From Phoma sp. XZ068 (lineage: Eukaryota > Ascomycota > Dothideomycetes > Pleosporales > Didymellaceae), in assembly GCA_004835665.1 (NCBI GenBank), contig RBKR01000016.1:1116001-1180000 (forward strand): a DNA stretch of 64,000 bases. The letters run 5' to 3'. The position numbers and the translations under genes are program-made. This document shows positions 42,433 through 55,608 of this stretch, piece after piece. The notes under the pieces were generated by a model, which worked only from the letters and a program-made list of their open reading frames with translations, was not told the origin of the DNA and did not search any database. The stretch's first letter is position 1; the number at the start of each line of letters is the position of its first letter.

Positions 42433-42652
42433 GGGGGCGTTGAACAAAGTGCATCGCCCATGAGCATATCATCTTAGACACACCCTTATCCCGCGCTTGT
42501 AATGACGAAGTGTACACCTCGGACGTGATTTGACAGAGAATGCAACCGTACACCAGCGTCTGGAGATCATCCCCACAAAAGCAGAGCATTGTGGATAGAT
42601 GATCCAGAGAACGTGCTGTGAGTGCCCTTGCCATGTGCTAGATGACCACCTG

Positions 42653-44360
42653 TCACAGCAGCGCTCGGACGTCGATTTTGGTGATGACTTCATCGTGGAA
42701 TATCATGGGGAAATCAACGTCAGAAGTCCGCTCCGAGAAGCGGTCGTCTAGGCAAGCAAGTACAGCTTCAGCGTACATGGGCCCCATATGGTGGGACAAC
42801 CGCCTCTTAGTGAGCTTCTGCACAATGCTCTGCGCAGACATGTGCTGTCCGCGTGGCACCTTGACTTCCCTCATCATGCTAGCAGCTGTTTGCCACAAGC
42901 CAATCTCCAGTAGCACTACGCCAAGCGCGTAGATGTCGTGTAGTCGGTTGAAAGATGTCGTTGGTTTCCCCTGGCGGTCTGGATGCCTGTACAAATTCCT
43001 CTCATAATCGTCATCGAATTCAAGTAGCGTTTGGCTGGCCTGCGGTCGAGAGTATTCGAAATTGACTAGATAGGGATTCTTGACCATGAGATTTTTCGTG
43101 AGATGCTCGCGGAAAAACACGACAGATTGCGATCGCAGACTTTTATGGACCCAGCCGTCAGCATGGAATGCTGCAATTGCTTTTGCAAGTGTAGCTGCGA
43201 CCGAAAATCGTGTAGGCAAGTTGAGCCTTATGTCAACTTTGTTTGAGTCGATCATATTGAAAAGCGAGAGTGGCACAGACGAGGTATCTGTTTGCGGTGG
43301 AAAGTCAAACACAAAAGTGTGACGCAGGTGTTCAGGCTCTTCTGATAGCCCGCGGAAGGCCAAAGTTGCCAAATCGCCGGTTCCAGAAGACGCAAGTAAC
43401 GAAGCAAGCTGTCGGACACGCTGTTGATCAAGCTCCTGCTCCTCTGTAGTAGTGTGCTGGTCATCTTGGTAATGCTTGTATTCCACAAGCACGATGTCGT
43501 GTTCGGACCTGCCCACACGACACACCGTGAGCGGCTCTGTGGTCTGGTTCGCCAAAGGAGTCAAGTTGGCTGGAATTATAACAACATCCGTCCGCCGTAC
43601 GTTGCTTTGCAGAATCTCCCTCAATTGTACATGTGTCGCCAGTCCGAGTCGATGTGAGTCCGTGTCGAAATCTCTGTGAGCATGGCCTTCTTCGTGAAAG
43701 GAGGAATGCCGCTTGACTGTTGTAGCTGGCATAAGCGGCAAAAGATCCTTCAGTCTTTTGTTTTCATCTTGCAAAATACGAACTATTGCTTCGAACTCTT
43801 TCTTCTGGAAGAGTGCCCATTTCCAGGCATTCAGATTTTCGCTGACCTTCTCTTTGGCCCTAATTCCTAACCATCGAAGTGCCTTCATAGGCATAGTATC
43901 TGGCTTTGAAGTATCTGGTAGATCCTCTCCCAAATCGAACTCGATCAAAGGGGTATCATACATGGGCTGGTTTAGAAGAGGTGAGAACTCTTGATAGTAC
44001 TTATCTTCTTCGGCGGCTATATTCCTGTAGTCGCCCAACGTCAAGCGAATCCTCTCTATAATCTCGTGCAGTTGTTTGAGCCATCGTTCGTTTGTGGTCT
44101 CATCTTCTACGATTAGACCATTTTTGAAGAAGTGCTGCCCAAGCGACCGAAGGAACAGGACCTCATAACGGAACTTTGATTCAAGATCTTGTCGTTCTGG
44201 CACGTTTCTGCGCCGGGAGGCATTGACGCGATACCTGAGCAGAAGGTCATCAGTGGAGTCTTACCTCAACACTCAAGTGGACTCACACAAAGCGACAGAT
44301 GAGGTAGACCTCCTTGAAAGACGTAAGTACGGCCAAGGCCAAAGAAGCAGGCTCGCACAT
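42653..44360 (-). CDS. HeLo-domain protein fused to a pseudokinase
   Basis: There are two exons, 44287-44360 and 42653-44234, giving 551 residues. Residues 1-200 fit the fungal HeLo (prion-inhibition/propagation) domain: a hydrophobic N-terminus (MCEPASLALAVLTSFKEVYL), then FRYEVLFLRSLGQHFF, YRNIAAEEDKYYQEFSPLL, FDLGEDLP and WKWALFQKKEFEAIVRIL. Residues ~215-545 have a protein-kinase-like fold, but catalytic motifs are lost: the HRD position reads VHKSLRSQSVVFF (Asp to Ser) and the DFG position reads LVNFEYS. It is therefore a pseudokinase. HeLo domains are homologous to the MLKL four-helix bundle, and this order (HeLo then pseudokinase) copies MLKL. Known HeLo proteins insert in membranes and kill the cell on activation. 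That this one does is inference. Divergent from a kinase/membrane gene 503 bp away. Confidence 0.82.
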
Positions 44361-44863
44361 CCTTGACGAAGTCGTGTGGCAAAATAAAGGTGAGATCGAA
44401 AGGCACTATGAAGCAGCTGAAGTAAAGTAATTAGCAGGTTGAGGCACATGTTCAGTAGCCAGGCTGCACCTGAATCCTAAGATATGCGCGTGGCGGCTTA
44501 TTGTTGGCTGAGACTCATTTGCCTCCGCGCCAAAGGCACATGCCTGTCGCAACACGCATGAGTGTAGTCAGCGCCTCCAGCATCTACCAAAGTGGATTAC
44601 CTGTGTCTTCTTCTCTGGATACAACGATTCCGTTACAAGGATCCATCGGCGGCCTGGAGAATTTGAGCGTCTGGTAGCCAAGCGCAAACGAAGTTTCCTT
44701 CGTCGTCCTCGCTGACCCGAACGATTGACAAGGCTGGAGGATACCAAGTGGTCCCTAGTTTAGATACATAGGCGCATATGCATGCACATGGCATACGGGC
44801 TGACCGGCGTAAGCTGCAACCTTTCATTGCCGACGGCAACCTGGACCAAGCGTGAGCCCGAAG
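44361..44863. promoter_or_regulatory. Shared divergent promoter of the HeLo-pseudokinase and kinase-membrane genes
   Basis: 503 bp lie between the two start codons. The exact start of the right-hand gene is uncertain, so its 5' UTR may reach in. No operator-like motif is recognised. The geometry allows joint control. Confidence 0.45.
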
Positions 44864-47800
44864 ATGGCTGGCTCTCCTGTATTATTTCTGTCTACACTAT
44901 CAGTACCTTTATGCCAGGACAGGATGGCCCCTCAGGAGGGATATGTACAGAGAGCGTGGAGTGGCACAACCGCACGAGATTTGCCAACGGATCAAATGTC
45001 AGCCGAAGGTTTGACCAATCAACCTCCAACCAGGAGCACAACATCAGCTGCTCTACATCAGCCTCGTCACGAAAACGTTGGTGAGCCCCATGAACGACAC
45101 GACAGCGCTACAGTCTTATCGAATCTGCCAAACTTGAGATTGTTCAGCACGACACGAAGAAGCAAGCTTCTTTCTCGCTCGTTTGGTTCCTCCCTGATTC
45201 AGTCACTTCGGAGACCGAGTAGATCTTTATCCATCGAGCCCTCGATACAGTCTCAAGGGTCCCAAAGATCACCTTTGATAGTGTTTAAAGATCTACTAGA
45301 TCTACTGCTATCCTATCATGTCCCAGGACCCTATCTTTTCCGAACTAAAACCGAATTCAAAGAATGCCTGGGCAATGGTAGGACATTTGAGGTACTTGGC
45401 GCCTCGTCTACACTGCTGGGGTTGGAACTCGACTCTGAGCAAGATCATAACTCAGTAGGGATTGCAAAAGAGGCTGCTGTCCGCAAGGCGGTCAATAACG
45501 CTCGCATTGTCGCCATCAAGCGGGCCTACGTGGACAACCAGCATGTTACAAGCCAAGCCTCCCAATCCTCGAATGAGATGCTCACGCGAGCATTTGGTCA
45601 CCAGCTTGTATGTGTCGAGAGAGAGATTGAAAATCTTTGTCATCCTATGCTTCGTGGCCACCCCAATATCATCAGAATCTTGGGATGGGGACTGTGTCTA
45701 GACACCCTAGAGGATGCTGCAGGCTCTGAGCCTCGCATCCCTCTTCTAGTTCTGGAGAGGGCAGATTATACGCTCGGGCATTTAATCGGTGTGAAAGAGC
45801 TGTCATGCAGGTTTGGCTGTCTTCAAAAACACGAACGTCAGCTGGGCATTCTGCGGGACATAGGGCATGGTCTTGATGCTATACACCGTGCTGGCTTAAT
45901 CCATGGGGATATAAAGCTGGAAAACATTCTGATATTTCATCATGGAGAGGGTTTTACTGCAAAACTTAGCGACTTTGGCCTGACCGTAGCGGCGGTTGTT
46001 GAGGATCCCACAAATGCCGCATCATCCTACAGGGGGACCCCGCGATGGTGTCCACCGATCGGAAGTACTCGATACTTATGGAAAGACCTGTTCGTTTTCG
46101 ACAATTTCGCCTATGGCCTGGTTGCGTGGTGCATATTTGGCGATCACTCCCACTCCCCACTCCCCCCTGAGGGGCAAATCGTCGCTGAAGGCGAAGAGCT
46201 TTTTGAAGCATCAAGGCTGTTTGCAACTTCTGTCTCACAATTGGCAGCTAAGCACACCAAGGTGCCGTTGTCTGTCCAGATTTGCCTGCGCGCATGTCTG
46301 CACGATGACCCCATCTACTGGCGCAAACGACCTTGGAAGAGTCTGGATGGTGTCACCTACTGGGAGGCCCAGTCATTTCAATATGGTTTCGACACTATGT
46401 CACAGAAATTTGTTAATACAGGATCGAAGGTATGGACTCGACTAGGCTGTCCAAAATCCTTAGGAAACTGCTTTTCAGCGGTGCTCTGCAACCGTAATGG
46501 TCCTTCGGAAAGCACCCCTGAACAACTGTAAGTGGAGATACCATATTTAAGTCTCAGGACTGACTGATCTATCCGCTTCAAGACAGCTTTTATTTAAATT
46601 CTTGGATGGAACTCGCACGGGCTTGCTACCGGTGCGGTCCAATTTCTGGCACTTACGCAGAGCTACATTGTCACAACGTGGCAAGATGATGAAAGCTCTC
46701 TCGAGACAGGTAAAAAAACATGTTCCATTCTTCAAAGGATCAAACTCATCACAGTCACTTGCACACCCTCAACATCGGGCATGTTGGGACTTTACATGGC
46801 TGGCAGCAGAGGTTACGAAATGCGCCTGCGAATGGCCCAGTCGCCCTGCAAATCTTCAACACAGTCAATTGTACACACTGCTGAGACTGCGTAGTCGCGT
46901 ACCTTTGTGTTGTATGCGAAGATCTGGCCTCAAACTGAACTGCGTCGAGTTCGCACTCAAAAATAATGTCACCTTTGCAACACTTGCGTGGGCTTGCCAT
47001 GGAGAAGTGGGAATGGCTGAGTTGTCGGAGATGAATGTGCAGGTTCTAGCTGTTTGGTTGGCTAGACTCAAATCTTTTGCAAATCTCCGGAACGTCACGG
47101 ACATTGTTATGCGGCTGGTGCTCCTAGTAGAGAAGGGCTGCCGTATTGAAGCTGCTGTTCGTGGATCGAGAGACGAGAAGTCTGTGTTCCGCATTATGCT
47201 TGAACTATCGTACAGCCTACGGCACAGCGTTTCACGGGATGTCTTCATGGATTGCATTGTTCGTATGCAACTACAAGCAATGGACGCACACAACTCCAAG
47301 TCTATGCGTCCATCTCTGAGATACTTCCTTACCGGCCACGGCTTGCCAGATCACCTCGGAGATATGCCGGAACACGAGACGACTGGATGGACCACCGCTT
47401 TGCATGAAAGTGTCAAGATGGCATCATACAGAATGGTGGAAGCTCTGGTCCTCAATGGATTTCGGGCTGATGCATTCGATGCCAAGGGGAAAACCGCATA
47501 TCATTACAGCGACCTAGACCTCCAGTCTCTGGGCTCTGACACATACGTCGATGGGATAGAGAGCTATGAAAGAGATCGTATCGGAGCATTGCTCCGTCAA
47601 AGCACCAACTCCACGTATGGTCCGCACCCTCGAGATGAGCGTCCTCGGGGTATAGGATCTGCATTGCCCGTTGGCTGGGATTGTGTCTGTCTGCACACGA
47701 AGCACCCTGCACTGGCAGCGGGCAAAACAGCCACCCCTAGAAAATCGAATGTCGTGACGTTCTATCTGGATAGGCATTTTGGATCCATAACGTTAATACC

Positions 47801-49467
47801 CCCACTATTCAGCTTTTTCACAGATCAGCGTCTTGCACTGGGCTTTCGCAAGGTTCACCTACCCGGCCAAACGTACTATCTGGATCTTTTACGGTTCCTT
47901 CAACCACCAAGCTCTCTTTCATCCCGATCGCAAATCTCCGAGCCGACATTCTCTTTCACTTGGTATGAGGAGGAAGCCAACATGAGTGATACACGTCGCA
48001 CAGTGAACCTCAAGAAGTCTTTCCAGATCATTTCCACTAAACTGAAGCTCGCATTCTTGTATGTGTTGGCTGCAATTTTCTCCATCGCACATGCTGTGGG
48101 GGCCATTGCACGTACCATACAGCATGGGTTGACATGCTCAGCCGAGTGGGTTTGCTCCTTAGTAAAACGCGTCTTTCATGGTGCAGTACTACCCATCTCA
48201 CTCTGGCTGTGGCGAAAGTTCTTGATATTGGTAGTGCCAGGGCAGCCCATAAACATCTATTTGGGGTGCGTTCCGCTCGCTATCATTGCGAATCGATATC
48301 CTTGGGCCGTTGGGATCAAGCTTTTGATCAATCTGGGCGCTCTGGCAAGTCTTTCGAACCTCGGACAAACCGCACTTGTCATCCTTGAGCTAGACCGCTC
48401 CGATCATATTGTAGTTGATAGTTTGAAGATGTTCGTCACTTTCATTGTTGCGCCGCTCGCGAACATCCACGTCGAGATTACAGTGAGTCAGGTCTTTGCT
48501 CCTGCGGGTTCCCGCTTACTTGGTTCCAGTGTTTTGTGCTCATGTTTCAACATGATCTTGCTGGTGCTATGATCCCATTCATGCTGGCTGCGATCTCCTG
48601 GAATTTCTATTGCGTAAGGTTTGCATCTCTTATACCGAGGGTCTCGCTAATGGCAGTCAGGGTACTCTGATATTGGGCCGCTACCTCGTCCCTCTCCACG
48701 CCTTCATACTACCGTTCCTGTCCCTACTTCTACTTGACGTAGATCGCACCCCGAGCGCTGTTTCGGTACTGCTGGCACAGGTGACCCCCACCGTGTTACT
48801 GTTCCACATCGTGTCATTTTGCACGGTCATTATACTCGTACTCATGGGAACAACAAGGTCAGCGCTGGCCGGGCGTTGGCTTTTGGTGTGGGACCGCATC
48901 AGCAGCGCTCCGTCATTCTGGTGGTTCTGGATAGACACGGTAGAGATTCTTGGACACTCAGTGTTGCCACATGAGCATTTACGATCTGTGCCACGTCTAG
49001 CTTTCGCCCTTGTCGTTCTCCCATTCACGATCGGCGCGGCGATTTCGGTCTGTTCGAACATCATCGTTATCATCTCGGGTTGCCGCAGTCAAACGCTCAT
49101 ACGTTTGACACTCTACCTCTTCATTCCCTTCGCCATACGCATCAGTCACTTGCACATCGTACTCGTACAATTACTAGGAACGACCTCCGAAGCTTGGCAA
49201 AGATGGTATATGGACCTGACCTCGCTGGGCGCTGGCACCATGCTCTCCGAACGGTACTATGCGCCAGCTTCCCACACTTTTGTTCTCTGGGCTTTTTTGT
49301 ATCCGTTCATGAGTTTTGTTCGTCTAGGTCAAGGCCAGCCATTGAGCGTGCACATCCCTGACCTGAACCTTACAAGATGCATCATGGTGGCATTAGCGCT
49401 GCCAGTGGCCACGTACATCAGCATTGCCAAGGGCGGGGATTTACGGCTTAGGTTCACATTTATGTAA
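44864..49467 (+). CDS. Protein kinase fused to ankyrin-like and multi-pass membrane regions
   Basis: The model has four exons: 44864-46527, 46583-48482, 48530-48613 and 48661-49467, joining to 1484 residues. The kinase domain (about residues 160-470) has a degenerate glycine loop (GASSTLLG), VAIKRAYV lysine, an alpha-C Glu region (REIENLCHP), the catalytic loop HGDIKLENIL near residue 345 and DFGLTV near 369, so it may be active. Residues ~555-1000 are mixed, with one ankyrin-like stretch (TALHESVKMASYRMVEALVL). From ~1040 on, many hydrophobic segments follow (AFLYVLAAIFSIAHAV, LGCVPLAIIANRYPW, VLVQLLG and others), perhaps 10 or more helices. The join between kinase and membrane part rests on one 55-bp intron; two separate genes are the alternative. 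The start is also unsure: 44924 or an upstream exon ending near 44851 is possible. Confidence 0.6.
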
Positions 49468-50225
49468 GCGCTGAAGATGCAGACTGACTAGTCTTATATA
49501 CTGACAGGTAACGTAGCTTCTGTTGCATATCCTACCTGCTGTACCAAAGTTTCTTGCTGCATCAAATCATGATACGCAAGCATTGAGCCCTAGATCTAGC
49601 GACCAACGACACCATATGTGCTGAGCACAGAAAAAGAGATTTATCACTATTTACCTTAAGTTACCGAGATTTTGGTTCACACCAAGAACAACACAGATAC
49701 ATGGCACATTAAAGCGATGTTGTTAAATTAATGTCAGACAAGACAGCGTAATTAATAACCGCCTTGCCAAAGATGCTGCTAGCTTCAAGCGGTGAGCCTC
49801 TCGCAATAACTCCATGTCTTCGTCTGTCAATACACATAAATCTAAACACAAGACGTAATCGTCACATCACAACCGCGTATTTGCGGAGGCAAGACACAAA
49901 ATCTTCGATGTGCCTTCTAAATAATGAACGTAGACGGACCGTGATTAACTTACCATGGATTAGGACTTCCCATTGAGCAACGAAGCACAGACGTAAAACA
50001 GAAGAAAGGTGTAAGATTCCGAATTTGGAGACACTTTAGTTTTGACTTTTGAATTACTATCGTGCCCTATGCATACAATACACTCATCCAAAAAGCAAAA
50101 TACCACCGCCCAAACCTAACCCCCCATAAAGATAAAAAAGAAAAACGCTAATCGTGCTCAAAATGCCCCCGTCTATGTGCATTCCTCCGCACGGCCATTC
50201 TACATCCCCCGCTCTACTTTTTATA
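49468..50225. other. Convergent intergenic region
   Basis: This 0.76 kb lies between the converging kinase-membrane and ABC transporter genes. It is AT-rich, with short ORFs only. No feature recognised. Confidence 0.55.
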
Positions 50226-53200
50226 TTACGATCGCAACGCAGCCTTGGCATCCTGCGCCTCCTTCGCCGTCTTGGTCAGGTTCTCCAGCTCGCCGGATGT
50301 CTCGCACATGCTCCTGAAGCTTCCGCCCTCCTTTGTGATGAGCGTGTGTGGGTCTCCGAACTCAATGACCTCGCCCTTGTCAAGCACCAGGACCTTGTCG
50401 TAGTCGATGATGGTCTGCAGACGATGCGCGATGGTGACGGTGGTGTTCTTGATCAGGCGAATCGTCTCCTGAATCTTGCTGTCTGTTGCGTAGTCAATCG
50501 AAGCGGTTGCTTCGTCCATCAGCAAGACCTTCGGTGCTTTAAGGAGCGCACGGGCAAGGCAGAGGAGTTGGCGTTGGCCTTGCGAGAGGTTCGATCCGGA
50601 TTCGCTGACGGGGGAGTTGAGGTTGCGGAAGGGGTTCTTGTTATCTGCTTGCAGAGCGTTGGCAGTTGTCGTGTCTGCATCCGCAGCCTGACCGGTGGGC
50701 ATGGCAACAATAGTATCATCGCCTGGCTCGCCGTGAGACCATTCGCGATTAGCGAGCATGGAGCCGGTGAGGATGGAGCCGGGGTTGACAGTTGAAGACC
50801 CTGTATAGCTGGCGCTGACGCCAGCTGCAACTGCGCCGCTCGCGGGCTTGGGGATCTCGATTGCATTGAGAGGTGTGGAGCTTCCAGTTGGAGTTGCGGT
50901 GCCGGATGTGGCTGTTGAAGCGGAGGAGATGAGGTGGACTTCGCGGAGTGCGGTAAAGATCTCTTCGTCGGTGAATACAGAGAAAGGATCAAGGTTGCTT
51001 CGAATCGTTCCAGTAAACAGCGTAGGGTCTTGAGGTACCATGACGATGCTCTCACGCAAATCTTGGAGGCCGATGAGGCCAACGTCAACATCGTCAATGA
51101 GGATCTTGCCCTTCTCTGCCTCCAAAGCGCGGAACAGAGCAAGTGCCAGAGAGCTCTTGCCAGCACCGGTCCTGCCAACAACACCAACCTTCTCGCCTGG
51201 CAGAATCTTGAAAGTGACATTCTTGAGGACAAGATCAAAGTCAGGCCTGTAGCGAGTGCTGTAGCTGATGAACTCGACAGAGCCCTTGCTAGGCCAGTTC
51301 GATGGGGGACGCATCTCCGGGATGACAGCTGCGGCTTCCTGGTCGACATCCAAGTATTCCTTGACACGCTCGACCGAGTTCATGTTCTGCTCGTTAGCCG
51401 AGTAAAGACGCACGAACCACAGGACGTTCTCTGTGAAGGTGACAGCGTATGTAAGCGCAAGACCAGCAGCACCAGCATCGATCTTTCCAACGCTCAGGAC
51501 GACGAAAGTGCCAGCGAAGAAGGAAACTAGGGCACCAACGACGTCCACTCTGAATGCGAGCCATCTGTTAGCAGCCCAGAGGTAGATGAAAGGACGATGC
51601 TGGGTGTTGATCTTGGCAAGGTTCTCGCGAATGAACCGGCGCTCGTCTCCGTAGGCTCGGATTGTTGTCATGCCAGATAGGGTCTCGCCAAACTGCTGGT
51701 ACAGCGGACTGCGGTGAACAGACTCAAGACGCTTAAGATCGCGGGAGGAGTTGATGTAGAAGCGACCGATGAAGAAGTACAGCACGGAAATGAATACACC
51801 GGCGATGAGGAAAGCAGGTGTGATGACCGAGATGAGGATAACGATGGTGATGATAGAAGCCAGACAATGGACTACACCGATGGCGACAGGTGCGACTTCC
51901 TGATCGATAGACTCGATATCTTTAGAGAACCTGTTCATGAGCTGACCGAGTGGCGTCTGATCGAAGAAGCGGAACTTTGCGTGGGTAACCTTCTGGATGA
52001 GTCGCTCGTGAACTCGTCGAGAGGCAGCGAGCGAACCGCCGAACAGGAAGCCTTCGCGAAGGAAGGTGATGAACATGAAGATCAGACCAAGGATGGCATA
52101 GACGACAAGGAAGTAGGTCGAGTCAACGCCTGAATCATCTGGGCTTTCGAACGTTGTCTGCATGGAAGAGCTGTAGATGTATGACTTCTCCTCAGGCTGG
52201 CCAAAGAACGGAATGTTCCAGCTGCAAGTGCCGCTGTTCAGACAAGTACCAGATCCGAACATTGTCGGTGCGTGGGTGATATGAGAGCGGTTGTGGTGGC
52301 CCAAAGTCGACATGCCCTTGTCCGCATATGCGTTTGCCCACGTCCGAATCCAGACGTTTGTTGATACAGATGAGATTTGCTGCGCAACGAAGGCGATGGA
52401 GGCACCGACCCAGTAGTACCACGGACCCATAGCCTTCAGGTACATAAAGATGATGCTCAGTTTCACACCACCTTCAGCCTTAGTCTCCTCCAGAGGGTTG
52501 CCTCCCTTCTTAGGGTCTTTGCCGTTCGCTTTGCCGTTGGCCGTACCATTCGCATGGCTGACTTCACCTTCTGCCTCTTCACCACCAACGTCTGAAGGTA
52601 CACGAGAAGGAGGTTTCGAAGCACCTCGAGAGGCTGGGGTAGACTTGGAAACTTCCTCGGTGAGTTTACCGGAATCGATGATCTCGTCTGAAGTTCCCTG
52701 CGCGACAACCCTTCCATTCTCGAGAACGACGGCAAATTCGGCATACGGAAGGCAAAGGCTGACGTTGTGTGTGACGAGGATGCAGGTACGGTTGACCATG
52801 AGCTCGCCGTTGAGAGCGTAGTCAAAGATCCATTTTGCGGTGTGTGAGTCAACGGCGCTCAGCACATCGTCGAGAAGAACGTGTCGGGCCTTGCTGTACA
52901 TGGCACGGGCGAGGGAGATACGCTGCTTCTGGCCACCAGAGAGAGTAACACCCTTCTCGCCAACAATGGTCTCGTCGCCTCCATCCAGAATCTCAAGATC
53001 GCGCTTCAGCGAGCAGGCCACAATAACCTCTTCGTATCGATCTGCGTCCCAATCGCCGGCGAATACGATGTTCTCCTTGACTGTACCGTTGACTAGCCAA
53101 GCCTGCTGTGCGCAGTAGGCTACACTCTCGAGGAGCCCTGTCTCAGGGTCAGGGCGAAGGTCTTCGCGGCTGACACCTCCAGGGAGGTAGACGTCGCCCT

Positions 53201-55608
53201 TCAGTTTTGTCATTTCTCCAAGTAGGGCCATGAGCAGGGAGGTCTTTCCAGATCCAGTCGGTCCAACAACCACATTGAGCTGTCCAGCCTTGAACTTGAC
53301 GTCGATGTCCATGAGCTTGAACGCGTCGGCGGCAGCCTTATCCTTCATGTCTTTGCCGCCCCAGCTGAACGTGCCCTTGTTGAATCCAATGATGGCTTGG
53401 CCGTTTTCATCCTTCTCTTTTGTCGTCAACTGCGAGTACTTGTCGGTCTCCGGCTCGTTCAGATACTCCTCAATACGGTCAACTGAGACTCTCGACTCTT
53501 GAACGTGGGCGACCATATCAGCCAATTGGTCCAGTGGAATTCTGAGGATCTGGAAAAGCGAAAGTGCGGTGAATGCAACGGACGGAATGAGAGCCTTGTG
53601 TTCGACGTTGGTGTAGACGAAGAAAGAGAGGAACGTGATGAACACTGGTGATCCTGACCAGATGGTCGCTGCTACCGCCCACAGGATGTATCGGCGGCGG
53701 AGGTGCTTAAGTTCGACGTAACGCTTTTCGTTGACGAGACCGACGAAGCGTTGCTCCCAAGCGAAGTATTTGATAATGCGGATGTTGGTGAGAACCTCGT
53801 TGGTGGTGTGGATGCGGGCGTCGGTGGCCGCCAAGATGAGTTTCTGGATCTTGGAGAATTGGCTGGCAACATACATGTTGATTGGAAGAAGGATGATCAT
53901 CATTCCAATACCGGCAATACTACTGTAACCAAGAATGCGGTACAGCAAGACGACTGCGACTACGACTTGGACCGGAGTATTGGCCCACAGGAAGTGGAGG
54001 TAGGCACAGATCTCGCTGACCTTGAAGGCATCGACAGCCATAAGATTGATGATGGCTCCGGTGGTGACTTGGGCATCGGACTCGGGCTTGGTATTATCTT
54101 CCGGGTTTTGCTTGGGTCCCTCGGTAGGTGTCTTCTTCTTCTTCCTACCAAACGTCATCATTCTCTTAAGGGTACCTGGTCTTTTGTCCTTGTCGTCGGC
54201 ATCTGATTTTTTCTTCTCTTCGCCCAGAACTTTGTCGGTGGTAGCAGCGGCTCTGCGCTTCAGCGCCTTCGCATAGATTTCTCCAATGATAACTGCGCGC
54301 AGGCGAATGCAGATCTTTCGGCCAATCCACAATGCTTGCCCATCAGCGAGCGCAGACAGACAGCCGGAAACAAACAGCAGGAGAACGTAAAACCATGCTG
54401 CATTTTGCGGTGTCAGTTCTGGCGCTTCAACGTATTCTAGAATAGCTTTCAAAAGTAATGTGGGAGCGAACGTGAGAAATCCAGAAATTGCAGCCCAGCC
54501 AGCTTGGATGAGGAGGCCGCGCTTGAAGTAGCCCAAAAGATGGTAGGCCAATTGCGATGTACGCTTAACTTGGCGGTAGTTGGAAATGACAGCGGCTGCC
54601 TTGTCCTTTGGCGCGAGATTCCAGACATCTGAGAGCTCGTACGTCTTCTTGTATCCGGTCCAGACAATTGAGTCGACCCAGCTGAACGTAGCAAGCGAGA
54701 AGACGCTAGCTGTAGGCTCTCTGGCCGGCAGAATATCTCCCTCGTACTCCAACTCCACAGCCTTGTTGCCCTTGCGAGACGACAGCGAGATGAAGAAAAG
54801 CAGCGAAACGAGGACAAAGTCGGCGATGGCGAGCTTTTGCTGAAGGTCGGATCGTGGGTGGATGATTGCGGAGCGGAAAAGCAGGGACGAGATAACCCAC
54901 TGGAATCCATAAATGAATGCGGTGTGATACCAAAGCTTCGGGAAGGACCACTTGCTCGTGCTAGAGAACAGCAGGCGGAGCGAGGCGAGGGCGGCAATGT
55001 ACGACCAAACGGCTATATTTGCAATGGCCGCAGTTCTTCCATGTCGGCCCCAAGCGCCAGTAAAGAAGACAGCGACATGGACCGCAAGCTGCGCCAGTAC
55101 AGCGGCCTCTTCCAGTACGACGATTGCGACTTCGCCACGCGGCTTATCCACGGCGGTTGTAGACATGGTCTGGCGGCTGATGGTGGGATGCAGCAGCGCG
55201 CTCTGCTCATTGCGGTCGAACTCATCTTCCGAGTCACTGTCCGCGGCGTCGCCGTCGTAGTTGGGGCTTCGAAAGGACCAGACGTTGCGCGGATCGTCGA
55301 GCGCCGAGTAAGCGTGGTAGTACCGTGTTGCCGTAGCGGCGAAGTACAGCTGTATTAGGAGATAAATGACGGACACGCCGCAAGCGAATAAGGGAAATAT
55401 AGTCGAGAGATAGCTGTGAGACTGTCAGCATGTGGTTTCGGGTGTGTTGCGGGCCATGCGACAAGCAAGCATGGGTTGGCACGCAGTCATGCTCCCTCAC
55501 AGAACGTGCCGCGCAAAGCCTCAGCCTACATGGAAACACTCACTCTAATCCAAAGCACCTCGAGAAGTCGTCCGCGCCCCAGATTGGGCCTTTGCACTGG
55601 GCGAACAT
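50226..55608 (-). CDS. ABCC-type full ABC transporter (Ybt1-like)
   Basis: There are two exons, 55544-55608 and 50226-55413 (130-bp intron), giving 1750 residues. Exon 1 supplies MFAQCKGPIWGADDF, a start typical of fungal ABCC proteins with TMD0. NBD1 (~residues 710-900) has GPTGSGKTSLL, LSGGQKQRISLARA and the degenerate VLLDDVLSAVD (Asp in place of the catalytic Glu, normal for ABCC). NBD2 has GRTGAGKSSLAL (~1434), LSQGQRQLLCLARA (~1629) and LLMDEATASID. A long luminal loop with two cysteines (CLNSGTCSW) lies before the second TMD, as in Ybt1/Vmr1-type vacuolar carriers of bile acids, lipids or conjugates. Between Walker A and signature of NBD2 there are about 195 residues, roughly 95 more than usual: a Ser/Thr/Ala-rich insert. 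Likely a vacuolar or plasma-membrane exporter; the substrate is not predictable. Confidence 0.92.
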
